A stretch of DNA of 64,000 nucleotides from PHAA01 sp963665865. GTDB taxonomy: Bacteria; Bacillota; Syntrophomonadia; Syntrophomonadales; Syntrophomonadaceae. A model generated the notes under the pieces. The model made no database searches. It was not told the origin of the DNA and was given only the letters and a program-made list of their open reading frames with translations. The position numbers and the translations under genes are program-made. Positions 25,760-34,852 of this stretch are shown piece after piece (position 1 is the stretch's first letter; each line of letters starts with the position of its first letter). Location: NCBI GenBank assembly GCA_963665865.2, contig CAXXWF010000001.1:3348001-3412000 (forward strand), in the 5' to 3' direction.

Positions 25760-26815
25760 TTATATCTTGGTTCCGTGGCCGGGACTGGGGAGATTAGAAC
25801 GTTCTTGATTGGCTTTGTCTATTTCTGCCTGGGTCTGGGTGGTAGTTTTGGTTGTTGTCTCAGCCGTGGTTTTGGTAGTAGACACGGTAGTAGTTTGATG
25901 AACGGAACCCGGTACTATTACCGCCACGGTCTGGCCGCTTAGCATTTTATCCAGCAAGGTGGAGGTCTGTCCTTTGTCGGCTATCCAGTAGCTCGCGGTA
26001 AGAATTCCGTCCTCATTACGCTGATCCAAGAAGGAACCAGGCAGGGTCTGGGCAATAATAGCATCACTGCCGAATCCAGGTGCCCAGGACGCTATCTTCA
26101 GCATATCGGTTAAGCCCAGGTTGGTCTTAACATTAGCCCGGGCTTCTTTGATCAAGGTAGGCAGCTTGACGATAGTGGACGGCTGCAGCAACTCTTTGCC
26201 TAGTGCTTTGAGGAATTCCTGCTGATGAGCGGTTCTATCAATGTCGCCATTTATATAACCCCGAAAGCGCACGAAGGCCAGGGCATCGTAGCCGTTTAAC
26301 TTCTGCAGACCCGGTTGGAGGTCAATATCCTCGGAGGGCTTGTACATACGCTGGTCAACGTTTATAGTTACTCCGCCCAGGGTATCAATTATTTTTTGAA
26401 ATCCTTCGAAATCTACTTCTATATAATAGTTTATTTTTTCATTCATCAGTTCTTCGACTTTATTTACCGCCAGTTCCGGACCGCCCACCACATTAGCCGC
26501 ATTAATCTTATCCATACCGCCATTGGCGCTGCCGCTAATTTTAGTATCACGCGGAATAGAAACTACGGCTACCCGGTTTAGATCGGGGTCTACCGAAGCC
26601 AAAATGATGGTATCCGAGCGCGAGACTGTCTCCCCAGACCGGGCATCCACCCCCAGCAGGAGGATATTGGTTCTGGCTTTGTCTGCAACCGTGCTGGTAT
26701 CTGTACTAACCGTCTTTTCGCCCGGAGAAGATATTTTCATTATACCTGCGCCGACACCAAAAAATATGCCGAATACCAGACTAAATAGCAATATATTTTT
26801 AATATATAATTTCAT
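25760..26815 (-). CDS. LytR-CpsA-Psr (LCP) family glycopolymer–peptidoglycan transferase
   Basis: A 351-residue LCP protein. It has an N-terminal signal anchor (NILLFSLVFGIFFGVGAGIM), then the LCP domain: TNILLLGVDAR, SDTIILASVD, VSIPRDTKI, GGMDKINAA, the polyprenyl-binding DFEGFQKIIDTLGGV and FVRFRGYINGDIDRTAHQQEF with the conserved Arg residues. It transfers undecaprenyl-linked glycopolymers to peptidoglycan on the outer membrane face. The C-terminal 50 residues are threonine-rich (TTTVSTTKTTAETTTKTTTQ), probably a wall-spanning or glycosylated tail. It follows the TagO/WecA-like gene, matching initiation and ligation of one polymer. Confidence 0.92.
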   Translation of the reverse strand: MKLYIKNILLFSLVFGIFFGVGAGIMKISSPGEKTVSTDTSTVADKARTNILLLGVDARSGETVSRSDTIILASVDPDLNRVAVVSIPRDTKISGSANGGMDKINAANVVGGPELAVNKVEELMNEKINYYIEVDFEGFQKIIDTLGGVTINVDQRMYKPSEDIDLQPGLQKLNGYDALAFVRFRGYINGDIDRTAHQQEFLKALGKELLQPSTIVKLPTLIKEARANVKTNLGLTDMLKIASWAPGFGSDAIIAQTLPGSFLDQRNEDGILTASYWIADKGQTSTLLDKMLSGQTVAVIVPGSVHQTTTVSTTKTTAETTTKTTTQTQAEIDKANQERSNLPSPGHGTKI

Positions 26816-26863
26816 TTTTATTGCAAGCCTCCATAATATAAGACGCGGACCATTCCTAAACTA

Positions 26864-27928
26864 TTAATGGGAAATTGAGGTCGTTTTACTAGGTTTGGTA
26901 AGTTCAATGGTTTTACCTCCGGTGCGCATGCCAATCTTCTCCGCACCCAGCACTATGAGTATGAGCAGCAAGGCCAGACCCCAGGTTGCCTTGGGTTGAT
27001 TTAAGTGATTCAGCACAATCGCCATCATACCAAAAAAACCGCTGATAGCGTAGATAATTAATACGCTGTTGCGATGCCCATACCCGATCGCCATCAAGCG
27101 ATGGTGCAGGTGGGATTTGTCAGGCATAAATATCGGGGCTTTGTTATTTATCCTTCTAATAATAGCGAAAAAGGTATCAAAAATAGGTATACCTAATATC
27201 ACAATAGGCACAAACAGCGATATAATCGCAGTGCTCTTGGTCAAGCCCATGACTGCCAGACATCCCAGTATGAACCCCAGAAAATTGGAACCCCCATCTC
27301 CCATAAAGGTACGGGCGGGATGGAAGTTATAGGGCAGAAAGCCAATTATAGCAGCAACCAGGATAAAGGCGGCCGTAAATACGGCATACTCTCCCTGGGT
27401 GTAAGCAACAAATCCGATGGTGGCCGCGGCTATACCAGAAACTCCAGCCGCCAGACCGTCCAGACCATCAATTAGATTGATGGCATTGCTGATACCAACT
27501 ATCCAGAGGAATGTCAGTGGTATGCCCAAATAGCCCAGATCAATAGGGCCATCAAAGGGGTTGGTAACAAAACTAACCACTACTCCGCAATATATAGCAA
27601 TGCCAGCCGCTATACTCTGACCGGCCAGCTTCACCTGAGGAGGCAGCTGGTAGATATCATCCAGCATTCCCACCAGGAAGATAACAGCTCCTCCAATCAT
27701 AATACCTAAAATGGGCTCGGAAACTTGCACTCCCAGTAACATTACGATGATAAATGCCGAAAAAATACCCAGGCCTCCCAGCCTTGGCATTATATGCTTA
27801 TGAACTTTACGCTGATCAGGTTGGTCTACCGCTCCCAAGCGGTGGGCCGCCTTAATCACAAAAGGCATAGAAAAATAGGCAATTGCGCAGGCCATTATCA
27901 TAACAAGGGCCAGCTTAAATATGGACAT
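26864..27928 (-). CDS. tagO: Undecaprenyl-phosphate N-acetylaminosugar-1-phosphate transferase (TagO/WecA/MraY-like)
   Basis: A polytopic 354-residue PNPT-family enzyme that starts wall polymers by moving GlcNAc-1-P (or a related sugar) from UDP to undecaprenyl phosphate. Diagnostic sites are GMLDDIYQLPPQVKL (Asp-Asp), NAINLIDGLDGLAAG, RTFMGDGGSNFLG and the HLHHRL loop near 278. About ten to eleven membrane helices are visible. A PglC-like initiator exists in the same window, so two lipid-linked glycans may be made. The ATG follows an AGGGTTTAT-type weak ribosome site. Upstream lies a 419-base divergent intergenic region shared with csaB. Confidence 0.9.
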   Translation of the reverse strand: MSIFKLALVMIMACAIAYFSMPFVIKAAHRLGAVDQPDQRKVHKHIMPRLGGLGIFSAFIIVMLLGVQVSEPILGIMIGGAVIFLVGMLDDIYQLPPQVKLAGQSIAAGIAIYCGVVVSFVTNPFDGPIDLGYLGIPLTFLWIVGISNAINLIDGLDGLAAGVSGIAAATIGFVAYTQGEYAVFTAAFILVAAIIGFLPYNFHPARTFMGDGGSNFLGFILGCLAVMGLTKSTAIISLFVPIVILGIPIFDTFFAIIRRINNKAPIFMPDKSHLHHRLMAIGYGHRNSVLIIYAISGFFGMMAIVLNHLNQPKATWGLALLLILIVLGAEKIGMRTGGKTIELTKPSKTTSISH

Positions 27929-28347
27929 TGCAAATAAACCCTCCCCAGTCGGAATCTAGGCTTATTCTAACACCGTGGTCGTAAGTTGTCCATATACCAA
28001 ATATTCGGTCGAATTCCATACGACAGGGGACGGGGTAGTGGTTAGGGGATGTTGGCCGTGGCTAGTTAACTGTAAATGGGGACGGAGGATAAGGAACGAG
28101 AATTAAGAGAGAATAAGGTCAGGAGCAGTATTGGAGCTACTATCTAGTTGCCAGGAGATTATTAATAATTATGACAGCAATCATAAAAACCGCAGCTGAG
28201 AAATTACAGCTGAGAACAATCTGGAGCTATAAGCTTAATACGAAAGCACAACTATACACTGTCTACTGTCCACTCTCCACTAGTAGTGTTATAATCTATT
28301 GGAAACTGTCTGGTTATTTTGCATTAATGGGAGTGACCGATTAGGTT
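27929..28347. promoter_or_regulatory. Divergent intergenic region between tagO-like gene and csaB
   Basis: No gene in 419 bases. It must carry outward promoters for both flanking genes. A TATAAT hexamer at about 28290-28295 lies on the csaB side, 50-60 bases before its start, but its -35 partner is poor. No terminator or riboswitch is evident. The motif 'gacaggggacggggtagtgg' near 28022 resembles the GGGGAC repeat core. Confidence 0.4.
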
Positions 28348-29430
28348 ATGAAGATTGCTCTCTCAGGTTATTATGGCTTTGATAACGCGGGTGATGAGGC
28401 CCTTTTGTCAGCCATAACTTCATCAATTAAAAAACTGCAGCCTACTGCCGATTTTGTGGTTTTTTCCGGTAATCCGGAGAGTACCTCGGCTCTGCATGGC
28501 TTAAAGGCTGTATATCATAAGAATCCTCTTCGGGTTTGCCGTGAATTAATAGGGTCTGACCTGCTGATAAGCGGTGGCGGCAGTATTTTTCAGGATGTAA
28601 CCAGTGCCCGTTCGCTTCCTTATTATATCAGTGTGGTCGCTCTGGCCAAATTGCTCGGGAAACCGGTAATTTTTTATGCCCAGGGAGTTGGCCCTATCAA
28701 CCGAACCAGCAGTAAGATGCTCATGCGCCTGGTCGGCAACCGGGTCGATCTGATTACGCTGCGTGATCAAGAATCAAGCCGTTTTCTATTCCAACTGGGA
28801 GTCACCCGGCCGCCTCTCTTGGTGACGGCTGATCCGGTTTTTGCCCTGCACCCGGATGCTGCTGATGAGGATAAGATTGAACGCCTCCTGGCTGCTCGAG
28901 GATTGGCCTCCCAACCTCTAGTAGGAGTGGCGGTGCGCAAATGGCAGGCTTTGGAAGGTTACCAGGAACATCTGGCGCGCCTCTTGGACGATCTGTCCGT
29001 CCGCGGTTATAAGGTGATTTTCATACCTATGGCTTATCCCGATGATGTGGCTGAATCGCATCGAGTGTCCAGCATGATGCAAATGGGCTCCTATGTACTG
29101 GATGAAAACTTGCACAGTCAGGAACACCTGGCTCTGATTGATCGACTGGACCTGATGATAGCTATGCGTCTGCATGCGCTGATTTTCGCTGCCAACCGGG
29201 GAATCCCAATGGCCGGTATATCTTATGATCCTAAGGTGGATGCCTTCTTAAGTTCATTTAACCTTCAGCCCCTGTCCGACAATTATCTCGAAATGAAAGC
29301 CCAAGTGGACAGGCTGCTGGCGGATACTGATATCCAGACTGAAATCAGCCGTCAGGCGGAGGAAATGCGCGGCAAGTCCGCGCAAAATGCGCGTCTGGCT
29401 TTATCTCTAATAAAAAAAGGGAACGATTGA
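28348..29430 (+). CDS. csaB: Polysaccharide pyruvyl transferase CsaB
   Basis: A 360-residue pyruvyl transferase that ketalises a wall polysaccharide sugar with pyruvate from PEP. The N-terminus ALSGYYGFDNAGDEALL (residues 3-19) is the family signature. Later GGGSIFQDVTSARSLPYYI, YAQGVGPI and the C-terminal MRLHALIFAANRGIPMAGISYDPKV carry the conserved Arg-Leu-His. Pyruvylated secondary wall polymer is the anchor of SLH-domain S-layer proteins, so an S-layer or SLH proteins are expected. It is the first gene of a plus-strand run with murJ and a DUF5693 gene. Confidence 0.93.
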   Translation: MKIALSGYYGFDNAGDEALLSAITSSIKKLQPTADFVVFSGNPESTSALHGLKAVYHKNPLRVCRELIGSDLLISGGGSIFQDVTSARSLPYYISVVALAKLLGKPVIFYAQGVGPINRTSSKMLMRLVGNRVDLITLRDQESSRFLFQLGVTRPPLLVTADPVFALHPDAADEDKIERLLAARGLASQPLVGVAVRKWQALEGYQEHLARLLDDLSVRGYKVIFIPMAYPDDVAESHRVSSMMQMGSYVLDENLHSQEHLALIDRLDLMIAMRLHALIFAANRGIPMAGISYDPKVDAFLSSFNLQPLSDNYLEMKAQVDRLLADTDIQTEISRQAEEMRGKSAQNARLALSLIKKGND

Positions 29431-29462
29431 GCGCTGCAACCTTAATAGTGGAGCGGCAGCGG

Positions 29463-29537
29463 AACATCGGGAGTCCCCGCAGAGGAATCTTTCCTCTCGG
29501 TTAGTAGTTAGATCCTGCGCTGTCGCTCAGGATGACA
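29463..29537 (+). repeat. Copy of the 75-bp 'TGTCATCCTGAG' element (inverted orientation)
   Basis: The segment agtccccgcagaggaatcttt...gatcctgcgctgtcgctcaggatgaca matches the inverse of 38307-38383, and partly 43980-44051 and 42163-42203. It sits between csaB and murJ. Confidence 0.65.
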
Positions 29538-29604
29538 AGGCCGAAGAGCAAGGAAGGCAAGTTGATAGTGGATAATTATTTTGCTATAGATAGAGGTTTG
29601 TTTT

Positions 29605-31110
29605 ATGAGTAAGGAAGTTCCAAAGACCGGAAAAACGTTTATAGGCGTTTCTATAGTTATTTTTATGTCCAAGGTGCTGGGGTTCTTGAGGGATATCTCC
29701 ATTGCGTACTTTTTTGGCACCACGATTTTGAGCGACCTCTTTTTACTTATCTTCAGTTTCCCTGGTTACTTGTTTGCCAGCATTGGCACAGCCTTATCAT
29801 CAGTAAATATCCCCGATTTGACCTATTACATTAAAAGCCGCACCCGGGAGGAAAGAGACCGTTATCTATCCAATCTTTTTGCTCAGATAACTCTGTGGGC
29901 AACCATTTTGTGTCTGGTCGGCATTATTTTTGCGCCTACCATTACAGGTCTGATTGCGCCCGGGCTGAAAAGCGACGTAATTGGCCTGGCGGTTCAGCTC
30001 ACCCGGATTATGATTCCTACTCTCTTATTTGTAAGCTTAACCTATGTGGCTACCGGGGTACTGCAGGTACATGGCTATTTCCTGTTGTCATCTGCCATTA
30101 GCATCCCCTTCAACCTGCTGATTATCTTGTGCCTTTATTTGAAAGGCAATGATATTATTTTCCTGGGCTATGTAACCACCCTGGGCTGGTTCTTACAATT
30201 TCTAATTCAGGTGCCGGTTTTGTGGAAGGAAAAATATCGCTTTTTCTTTCGAATCAATTTTAAAGATGAACATACGGTGCTTATGTTCAAGCAATTGCTG
30301 CCGATTCTTCTGGGTAATTCCCTTTTACAGTTGTGCTTGATCATTGACCGTTCCTTCGCTACCCACCTGGAGGAGGGCACAGCTGGGGCTCTGGGCTATG
30401 GGAGCAACCTTTTTGTTACTATTACCAGCGTCTTTATCGTTGCCATGTCGACCGTAATTTTTCCACGCCTTTCGCAATATTGCCTGGAAAAGGATTATTC
30501 CCGTATTCGTTACCTCTTGAGTAACATCTTTAAAATTCTGCTGTTTATTCTGCTTCCGTATTTAATCCTAGTTATCTTTTACCACCAGGAAATCATCGCT
30601 TTAGTCTATGAGCACGGAGCTTTTACCAGCAAATCTACCAGCATTTCCTCGCTGGCCTTTTTGGGTTACAGTTTTGCGGTAATGGGCTACGCCTGTCAGG
30701 AGATTTTCAACCGGGTTTACTATGCGCTGAAGAAGTTTAAGATTCCCATGCAGGTGAGCATTTTCTGCATAGGTTTAAAATTGCTGCTGGATTATGTATC
30801 TTTCAGAACAGCAGGGATTATTGGTATCTCTGTCTCCACCGCGGTTTGCATGCTAATCTACGCAGTCATTATGGGCATTCTCCTACATCGGGAAATTGGC
30901 AGTTTCCTGGGCAAGGATGTAATATATTTTATTTTTCAGCTAGGTTTGCCGATCGCCGGAATGATAGCTGTCATTCTGGGCAGCCGCTATCTGCCATTAG
31001 GCGGACGGCTGGCTTTTCTGCTGCCGCTGCTGCTAAGTGGTCTGGTTTATGTGGGGGCTGCTTATCTTAGCCCTATACGCCATAGCATTTTAGGTGTGAA
31101 GGAATATTAA
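29605..31110 (+). CDS. murJ: MurJ/MviN-family lipid-linked precursor flippase
   Basis: A 501-residue MOP-superfamily flippase with about 14 membrane helices. Family marks include KVLGFLRDISIAYFFGTTILSDLFLL near the N-terminus (the conserved Arg in FLRD) and SKSTSISSLAFLGYSF with CQEIFNRVYYALK in the C-terminal half. MurJ moves lipid II outward; in this position between csaB and a DUF5693 gene it may be a dedicated flippase for the wall polymer or the general peptidoglycan flippase. The start is ATG at 29605; the ribosome site AGAGG lies 10 bases before it. Confidence 0.9.
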   Translation: MSKEVPKTGKTFIGVSIVIFMSKVLGFLRDISIAYFFGTTILSDLFLLIFSFPGYLFASIGTALSSVNIPDLTYYIKSRTREERDRYLSNLFAQITLWATILCLVGIIFAPTITGLIAPGLKSDVIGLAVQLTRIMIPTLLFVSLTYVATGVLQVHGYFLLSSAISIPFNLLIILCLYLKGNDIIFLGYVTTLGWFLQFLIQVPVLWKEKYRFFFRINFKDEHTVLMFKQLLPILLGNSLLQLCLIIDRSFATHLEEGTAGALGYGSNLFVTITSVFIVAMSTVIFPRLSQYCLEKDYSRIRYLLSNIFKILLFILLPYLILVIFYHQEIIALVYEHGAFTSKSTSISSLAFLGYSFAVMGYACQEIFNRVYYALKKFKIPMQVSIFCIGLKLLLDYVSFRTAGIIGISVSTAVCMLIYAVIMGILLHREIGSFLGKDVIYFIFQLGLPIAGMIAVILGSRYLPLGGRLAFLLPLLLSGLVYVGAAYLSPIRHSILGVKEY

Positions 31111-31133
31111 GGGGGATGGTTGAGGATAAGAAG

Positions 31134-31187
31134 GGGACACGAGGAACAAGTGGAACAAAAGAACCGTCCCCTTGTTCCATGTCCTCC
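31134..31187. repeat. Word-flanked GGGGAC cassette, 'ggaaca' word
   Basis: ggaacaa and ttgttcc form inverted arms around agaaccgtcccc (31151-31178), and an outer gaggaac/ggggacac is partly mirrored by atgtcctcc. It is in the 117-base gap between murJ and the DUF5693 gene. This is the same layout as the cassettes at 37511, 38224, 41154, 42092, 50112, 53710 and 63139, but with a different arm word. Confidence 0.6.
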
Positions 31188-31227
31188 TGTACCAGAATAG
31201 AAATGAAGGAGCAAAGGAGTTGGATTA

Positions 31228-33288
31228 ATGGTAAACGGGAAAAAGAGAAACTTCACCAGATTGCTATGGTTCTTGCTGGTCTTGACCTTAGTCTTGTCTT
31301 ACAGCGGTATTCAGCTGCGGACCAGCAATGAGGCTAATAATAAGGCGGTAGTAACCGCCATAGATTATCGGGAATTCCAGCGATCCGCTAATTCCGCCAA
31401 TATGGATCTGAATGATGTTTTGCAGCGGTTAAAACAGGGCGGGGTCAATACGGTGGCGCTCAGTGAGGTTACGCTGCGCGATCTTGCCTATACTGGGGAT
31501 CTGGTGGTTTCCTCCTACGGCGATTTTGCTTCCCAAACCCGTACTCTGTCCCCGGAGGTGTGGGCCCAGGCGCAGAAGGTCATCGGCTCAACTTTTATCA
31601 GCCCCTCTAATCTAGCCGCAGTAACCAGTGATCCTGCGACTTCAGCTTTCTTGAAGAAGCGCCTGAGTACGCGTTTCCTACCCCGGGAGTTGATTAGTTT
31701 TGATATCAACGGTAAGAGTTATTTCATTATCAATGCCCAATTGAATACGATTAATGTCGAAGCCAGCCCAGCCGATAAGAATAAGCCGGTCAGCAAGGAT
31801 CTGGACACCCGGCTGGGGTTTGATGAGAAGGTATTGGCAGCTCTGCGGACGGACGGTTTTAATATTATTCTGCGTCCTGGTCAAAATACCGGGTCAAATA
31901 CAGTCTACGAGGCGGAGTATGACCGGCTGGTAACTGCCTATGGAGTTAAATACCTGATTTTTGCCGGCAATGACGTGGCAGGTGCGCCTGATAATCTCGG
32001 TTGGATCGAAGATCTGATCAACAAACATAATCTTATCGTAGGGATTATCGAGGCTTCTACCCAGCTGCAATATGTTGAGCAGAATGGCCTGGACGATGTG
32101 ATGAAGGCTACTGGCTACTCGGTCAACCGGGTCTATTCCTCTACCAACGATGAGTTTGGCATTAGCGTAGATGAGCGTTATTATCGCTGGGTGCGGGCGG
32201 TCATTGATCGGGGCATCCGTATTGTGTATATAGTGCCGTTCAAGGATCAAAAGGTGAGTTTTTCCCAAAATTTAAATAATACTGTGGATATGGTTACCAA
32301 GTTCCATGCGACCATTACGACCAAGGGGTTCAGTATTGATAAGCCTCTGAATAATTTGGACGAAAGTATTCCGGGTCCGATCCATCGCTTGATGGTCTCG
32401 CTAAGTCTGCTGCTGGCTGGAACTATTTATCTGCTCTACCTGTTCAAGCCTAAGATGAAACCGGTCTGGCTGGCTGGCTGGCTGTTGGTAGGCACTCTGG
32501 GCTGCCTCGGGGCCAATCTGGTCCTGGCAGCTGACTTTTCCAAATTGTACGCCCTGACGGCCGCTATCCTGTACCCATCCCTGTCCAGTTTGGTGTTGAT
32601 GATGTATCTGAAACAGAATCGGGAAAAGCCGTTAGTGGTGCAACTATTGATATCACTAGGGATTATCCTGGGTATTAACGGGTTGGGTATGTATACGGTG
32701 CCGACCAGCCTGGCAGATATCCGTTATATCATGAACGTATTTATTTTCACCGGGGTTAAGCTGGCTTTCCTCGCGCCGCTCTTGTTATTCTTAGTTAACT
32801 ATGTGAGCTGTATGGTTGGCTTCTCTGATTTTAAGGACAATGCCATCAAGTTTCTGTTTGCTAAACCTAATTATCTGGTCTTGGTGCTGCTTATCGTGGG
32901 TGGCGCCGCTGGATATTATTACCTGGGCCGCAGCGGCAACGCGGTCGTTTCAGTATCGGGATTGGAGATCAAAACACGCGAAATTCTGGAGGGCATTTTC
33001 CTGGCCCGGCCTCGTTTCAAGGAGCTGCTGATCGGTTATCCCGCTCTGTTTGTTATGGTGTACTGGTATAGAAAATATAAACAAGATCTTATCCTTCTGG
33101 TCTTGGGGGTTGGGGTTATGATGGGCAGCATCTCCATGGTCAATTCCTTCTGTCATGTGTTTACGGCGGTGACGGTTTCCATAAACCGCACTCTGGGCGG
33201 TCTTTTACTCGGGGTCTTGGTAGGAATAGGAGCACTAGTGGTAATTAAGCTGGGTGAGTGGCTGGTAGGAAAGGTAACCGAGGGATAG
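31228..33288 (+). CDS. Large DUF5693-type membrane protein
   Basis: A 686-residue protein. One N-terminal signal-anchor helix (LLWFLLVLTLVLSYSGIQL) is followed by an extracytoplasmic domain of about 360 residues (LKQGGVNTVALSEVTLRDL, GFNIILRPGQNT, ILFAGNDVAGAPDNL). The C-terminal half has about eight to nine membrane helices starting HRLMVSLSLLLAGTIYLLYL. The outer domain reads like an alternating alpha/beta barrel-type fold. I recognise it as the DUF5693 type, which has no assigned reaction. It lies in series with csaB and murJ, so a role in wall-polymer assembly is a reasonable inference. The ATG is 8 bases after AAAGGAG. Confidence 0.7.
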   Translation: MVNGKKRNFTRLLWFLLVLTLVLSYSGIQLRTSNEANNKAVVTAIDYREFQRSANSANMDLNDVLQRLKQGGVNTVALSEVTLRDLAYTGDLVVSSYGDFASQTRTLSPEVWAQAQKVIGSTFISPSNLAAVTSDPATSAFLKKRLSTRFLPRELISFDINGKSYFIINAQLNTINVEASPADKNKPVSKDLDTRLGFDEKVLAALRTDGFNIILRPGQNTGSNTVYEAEYDRLVTAYGVKYLIFAGNDVAGAPDNLGWIEDLINKHNLIVGIIEASTQLQYVEQNGLDDVMKATGYSVNRVYSSTNDEFGISVDERYYRWVRAVIDRGIRIVYIVPFKDQKVSFSQNLNNTVDMVTKFHATITTKGFSIDKPLNNLDESIPGPIHRLMVSLSLLLAGTIYLLYLFKPKMKPVWLAGWLLVGTLGCLGANLVLAADFSKLYALTAAILYPSLSSLVLMMYLKQNREKPLVVQLLISLGIILGINGLGMYTVPTSLADIRYIMNVFIFTGVKLAFLAPLLLFLVNYVSCMVGFSDFKDNAIKFLFAKPNYLVLVLLIVGGAAGYYYLGRSGNAVVSVSGLEIKTREILEGIFLARPRFKELLIGYPALFVMVYWYRKYKQDLILLVLGVGVMMGSISMVNSFCHVFTAVTVSINRTLGGLLLGVLVGIGALVVIKLGEWLVGKVTEG

Positions 33289-33301
33289 TTATTGAAGTAG
33301 T

Positions 33302-33332
33302 AAAGGGTGTTTCCGGATTGGAAACACCCTTT
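33302..33332. terminator. Bidirectional hairpin terminator between DUF5693 gene and lysS
   Basis: A perfect 13-bp stem, aaagggtgtttcc / ggaaacacccttt, with a 5-base loop lies between convergent genes. The downstream U-tracts are short on both strands, but the A/T-flanked stem can serve both transcripts. Confidence 0.8.
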
Positions 33333-33347
33333 AAGATTTGTGGTATT

Positions 33348-34820
33348 TTAGTCGCGTTTGCGGAGGGTGGGGAAGAGGATAACGTCGCGGATGGAGGATG
33401 AATCGGTCATCAGCATCACCAGACGGTCTATACCTATTCCCAGACCGCCGGCAGGCGGCATTCCGTATTCCAGCGCATTGAGATAATCCTCATCCATCAT
33501 GTGGGCCTCAGTATCCCCGCTGTCTCTCTTCTCAACCTGTTTCACAAACCGTTCCCGCTGATCGAGCGGATCATTTAGCTCCGAGAAGGCGTTGGCTATC
33601 TCCCGCTGCATGATAAATACTTCAAAACGATCGGTAAATTCAGGGTGCTCGGCGTTACGTTTGGCCAATGGTGATATCTCCACCGGGTGGCCGTAGACGA
33701 AGGTGGGTTGAATCAGCTTATCCTCGACAAACTCTTCGAAGACTTCATTTATAATTTCGCCCCGGGTTTCAGAGGCTTTAATTTCCATACCCAGCCCCAT
33801 GGCTGCTTGACGAGCTTCATCATCACTTCTAAGTAAATTGAAATCAAGACCGGTATATTCCTTGATGGCATCTAGCATGGTCACCCGCCGCCAGGGAGGA
33901 GTGAAGTCGATCTCCTGTTCTTCAAATTCGGCAATCATGCTGCCATTGACTTTTAGGGCTACGGAAGATATGAGGTCCTCGGTAAGCCGCATCATATCTT
34001 CGTAATCGGCATAGGCCTGATAGAGCTCCAGCATGGTGAATTCAGGGTTATGTTTAGTGGAAATGCCCTCATTTCTAAAATTGCGGTTTATTTCATAGAC
34101 TCGCTCCAGCCCGCCCACAATCAATCTTTTCAGGTAGAGTTCCGGTGCGATGCGCAGGTAGAGGCTCATATCCAGGGCATTATGATGAGTAGTAAAGGGG
34201 CGTGCTGCGGCTCCCCCGGCGATAGGCTGCATCATCGGGGTTTCTACCTCCAGAAATTCCCGCCCATCCAGGTAGGTGCGCATCTCTTTGATTATTTGAC
34301 TACGCTTAACAAACACTGCTCTAACATCGGGATTCACAATAAGATCCACATATCTCTGGCGATAGCGCAGTTCTACATCTTTGAGCCCATGCCATTTTTC
34401 CGGCAGAGGATTGAGTGATTTGCTCAGATAAGTAAAATCCTGCACATGAACGCTTATCTCGCCCTTCTGGGTACGGAAAACAAAGCCCTCCACTCCCAAA
34501 ATGTCACCCATGTCCAGTTTTTTAAAGAGTTCATATTTTTCTTCGCCTACATCATCTTTGCGAAAATATAGCTGAATATCACCGGATAAGTCCTGCAGAT
34601 TGGCAAAACCAGCTTTACCATGACGCCTTTTGGACATGATGCGTCCCGCTATCCTCACTGTATGACCATCCATAGTTTCGAAATCATCCTGAATTTTCTG
34701 AGCGCTGGTGTCCCGTTCAAATTTGCTGCCGAAGGGATCAATCCCCATATCGCGCAGTTCTCCCAGCTTGTCCAGCCGTACCTGTTTCAGGTCACTGATG
34801 CTCATTTCCTGTTCTGACAT
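33348..34820 (-). CDS. lysS: Lysyl-tRNA synthetase, class II
   Basis: A 490-residue class IIb aminoacyl-tRNA synthetase that charges tRNA-Lys. The N-terminal OB anticodon-binding domain (residues about 55-150, HTVRIAGRIMSKRRHGKAGF) is followed by the catalytic core. Motif 2 is in YEINRNFRNEGISTKHNPEFTM, and motif 3 is GLGIGIDRLVMLMTDSSSIRDVI near the C-terminus. It ends immediately after DVILFPTLRKRD, the usual short end. The start is ATG with GGAAGCG before it. It follows greA by 32 bases, a pairing conserved in Firmicutes. No T-box or lysine riboswitch lies directly in front. Confidence 0.97.
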   Translation of the reverse strand: MSEQEMSISDLKQVRLDKLGELRDMGIDPFGSKFERDTSAQKIQDDFETMDGHTVRIAGRIMSKRRHGKAGFANLQDLSGDIQLYFRKDDVGEEKYELFKKLDMGDILGVEGFVFRTQKGEISVHVQDFTYLSKSLNPLPEKWHGLKDVELRYRQRYVDLIVNPDVRAVFVKRSQIIKEMRTYLDGREFLEVETPMMQPIAGGAAARPFTTHHNALDMSLYLRIAPELYLKRLIVGGLERVYEINRNFRNEGISTKHNPEFTMLELYQAYADYEDMMRLTEDLISSVALKVNGSMIAEFEEQEIDFTPPWRRVTMLDAIKEYTGLDFNLLRSDDEARQAAMGLGMEIKASETRGEIINEVFEEFVEDKLIQPTFVYGHPVEISPLAKRNAEHPEFTDRFEVFIMQREIANAFSELNDPLDQRERFVKQVEKRDSGDTEAHMMDEDYLNALEYGMPPAGGLGIGIDRLVMLMTDSSSIRDVILFPTLRKRD

Positions 34821-34852
34821 TATAACGCTTCCTTATATATCATTTGGGGGTC

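Noticed and set aside
28270..28300. Strong sigma-A promoter for csaB
   Set aside because: A TATAAT is present but no acceptable -35 lies at 16-18 bases, so it is only mentioned within the intergenic entry.
33289..33347. Terminator assigned to lysS only
   Set aside because: The hairpin lies symmetrically between convergent genes and fits both strands, so it is listed as bidirectional.
34821..34852. T-box or lysine riboswitch before lysS
   Set aside because: Only 32 bases separate it from greA, too short, and no conserved element is visible.
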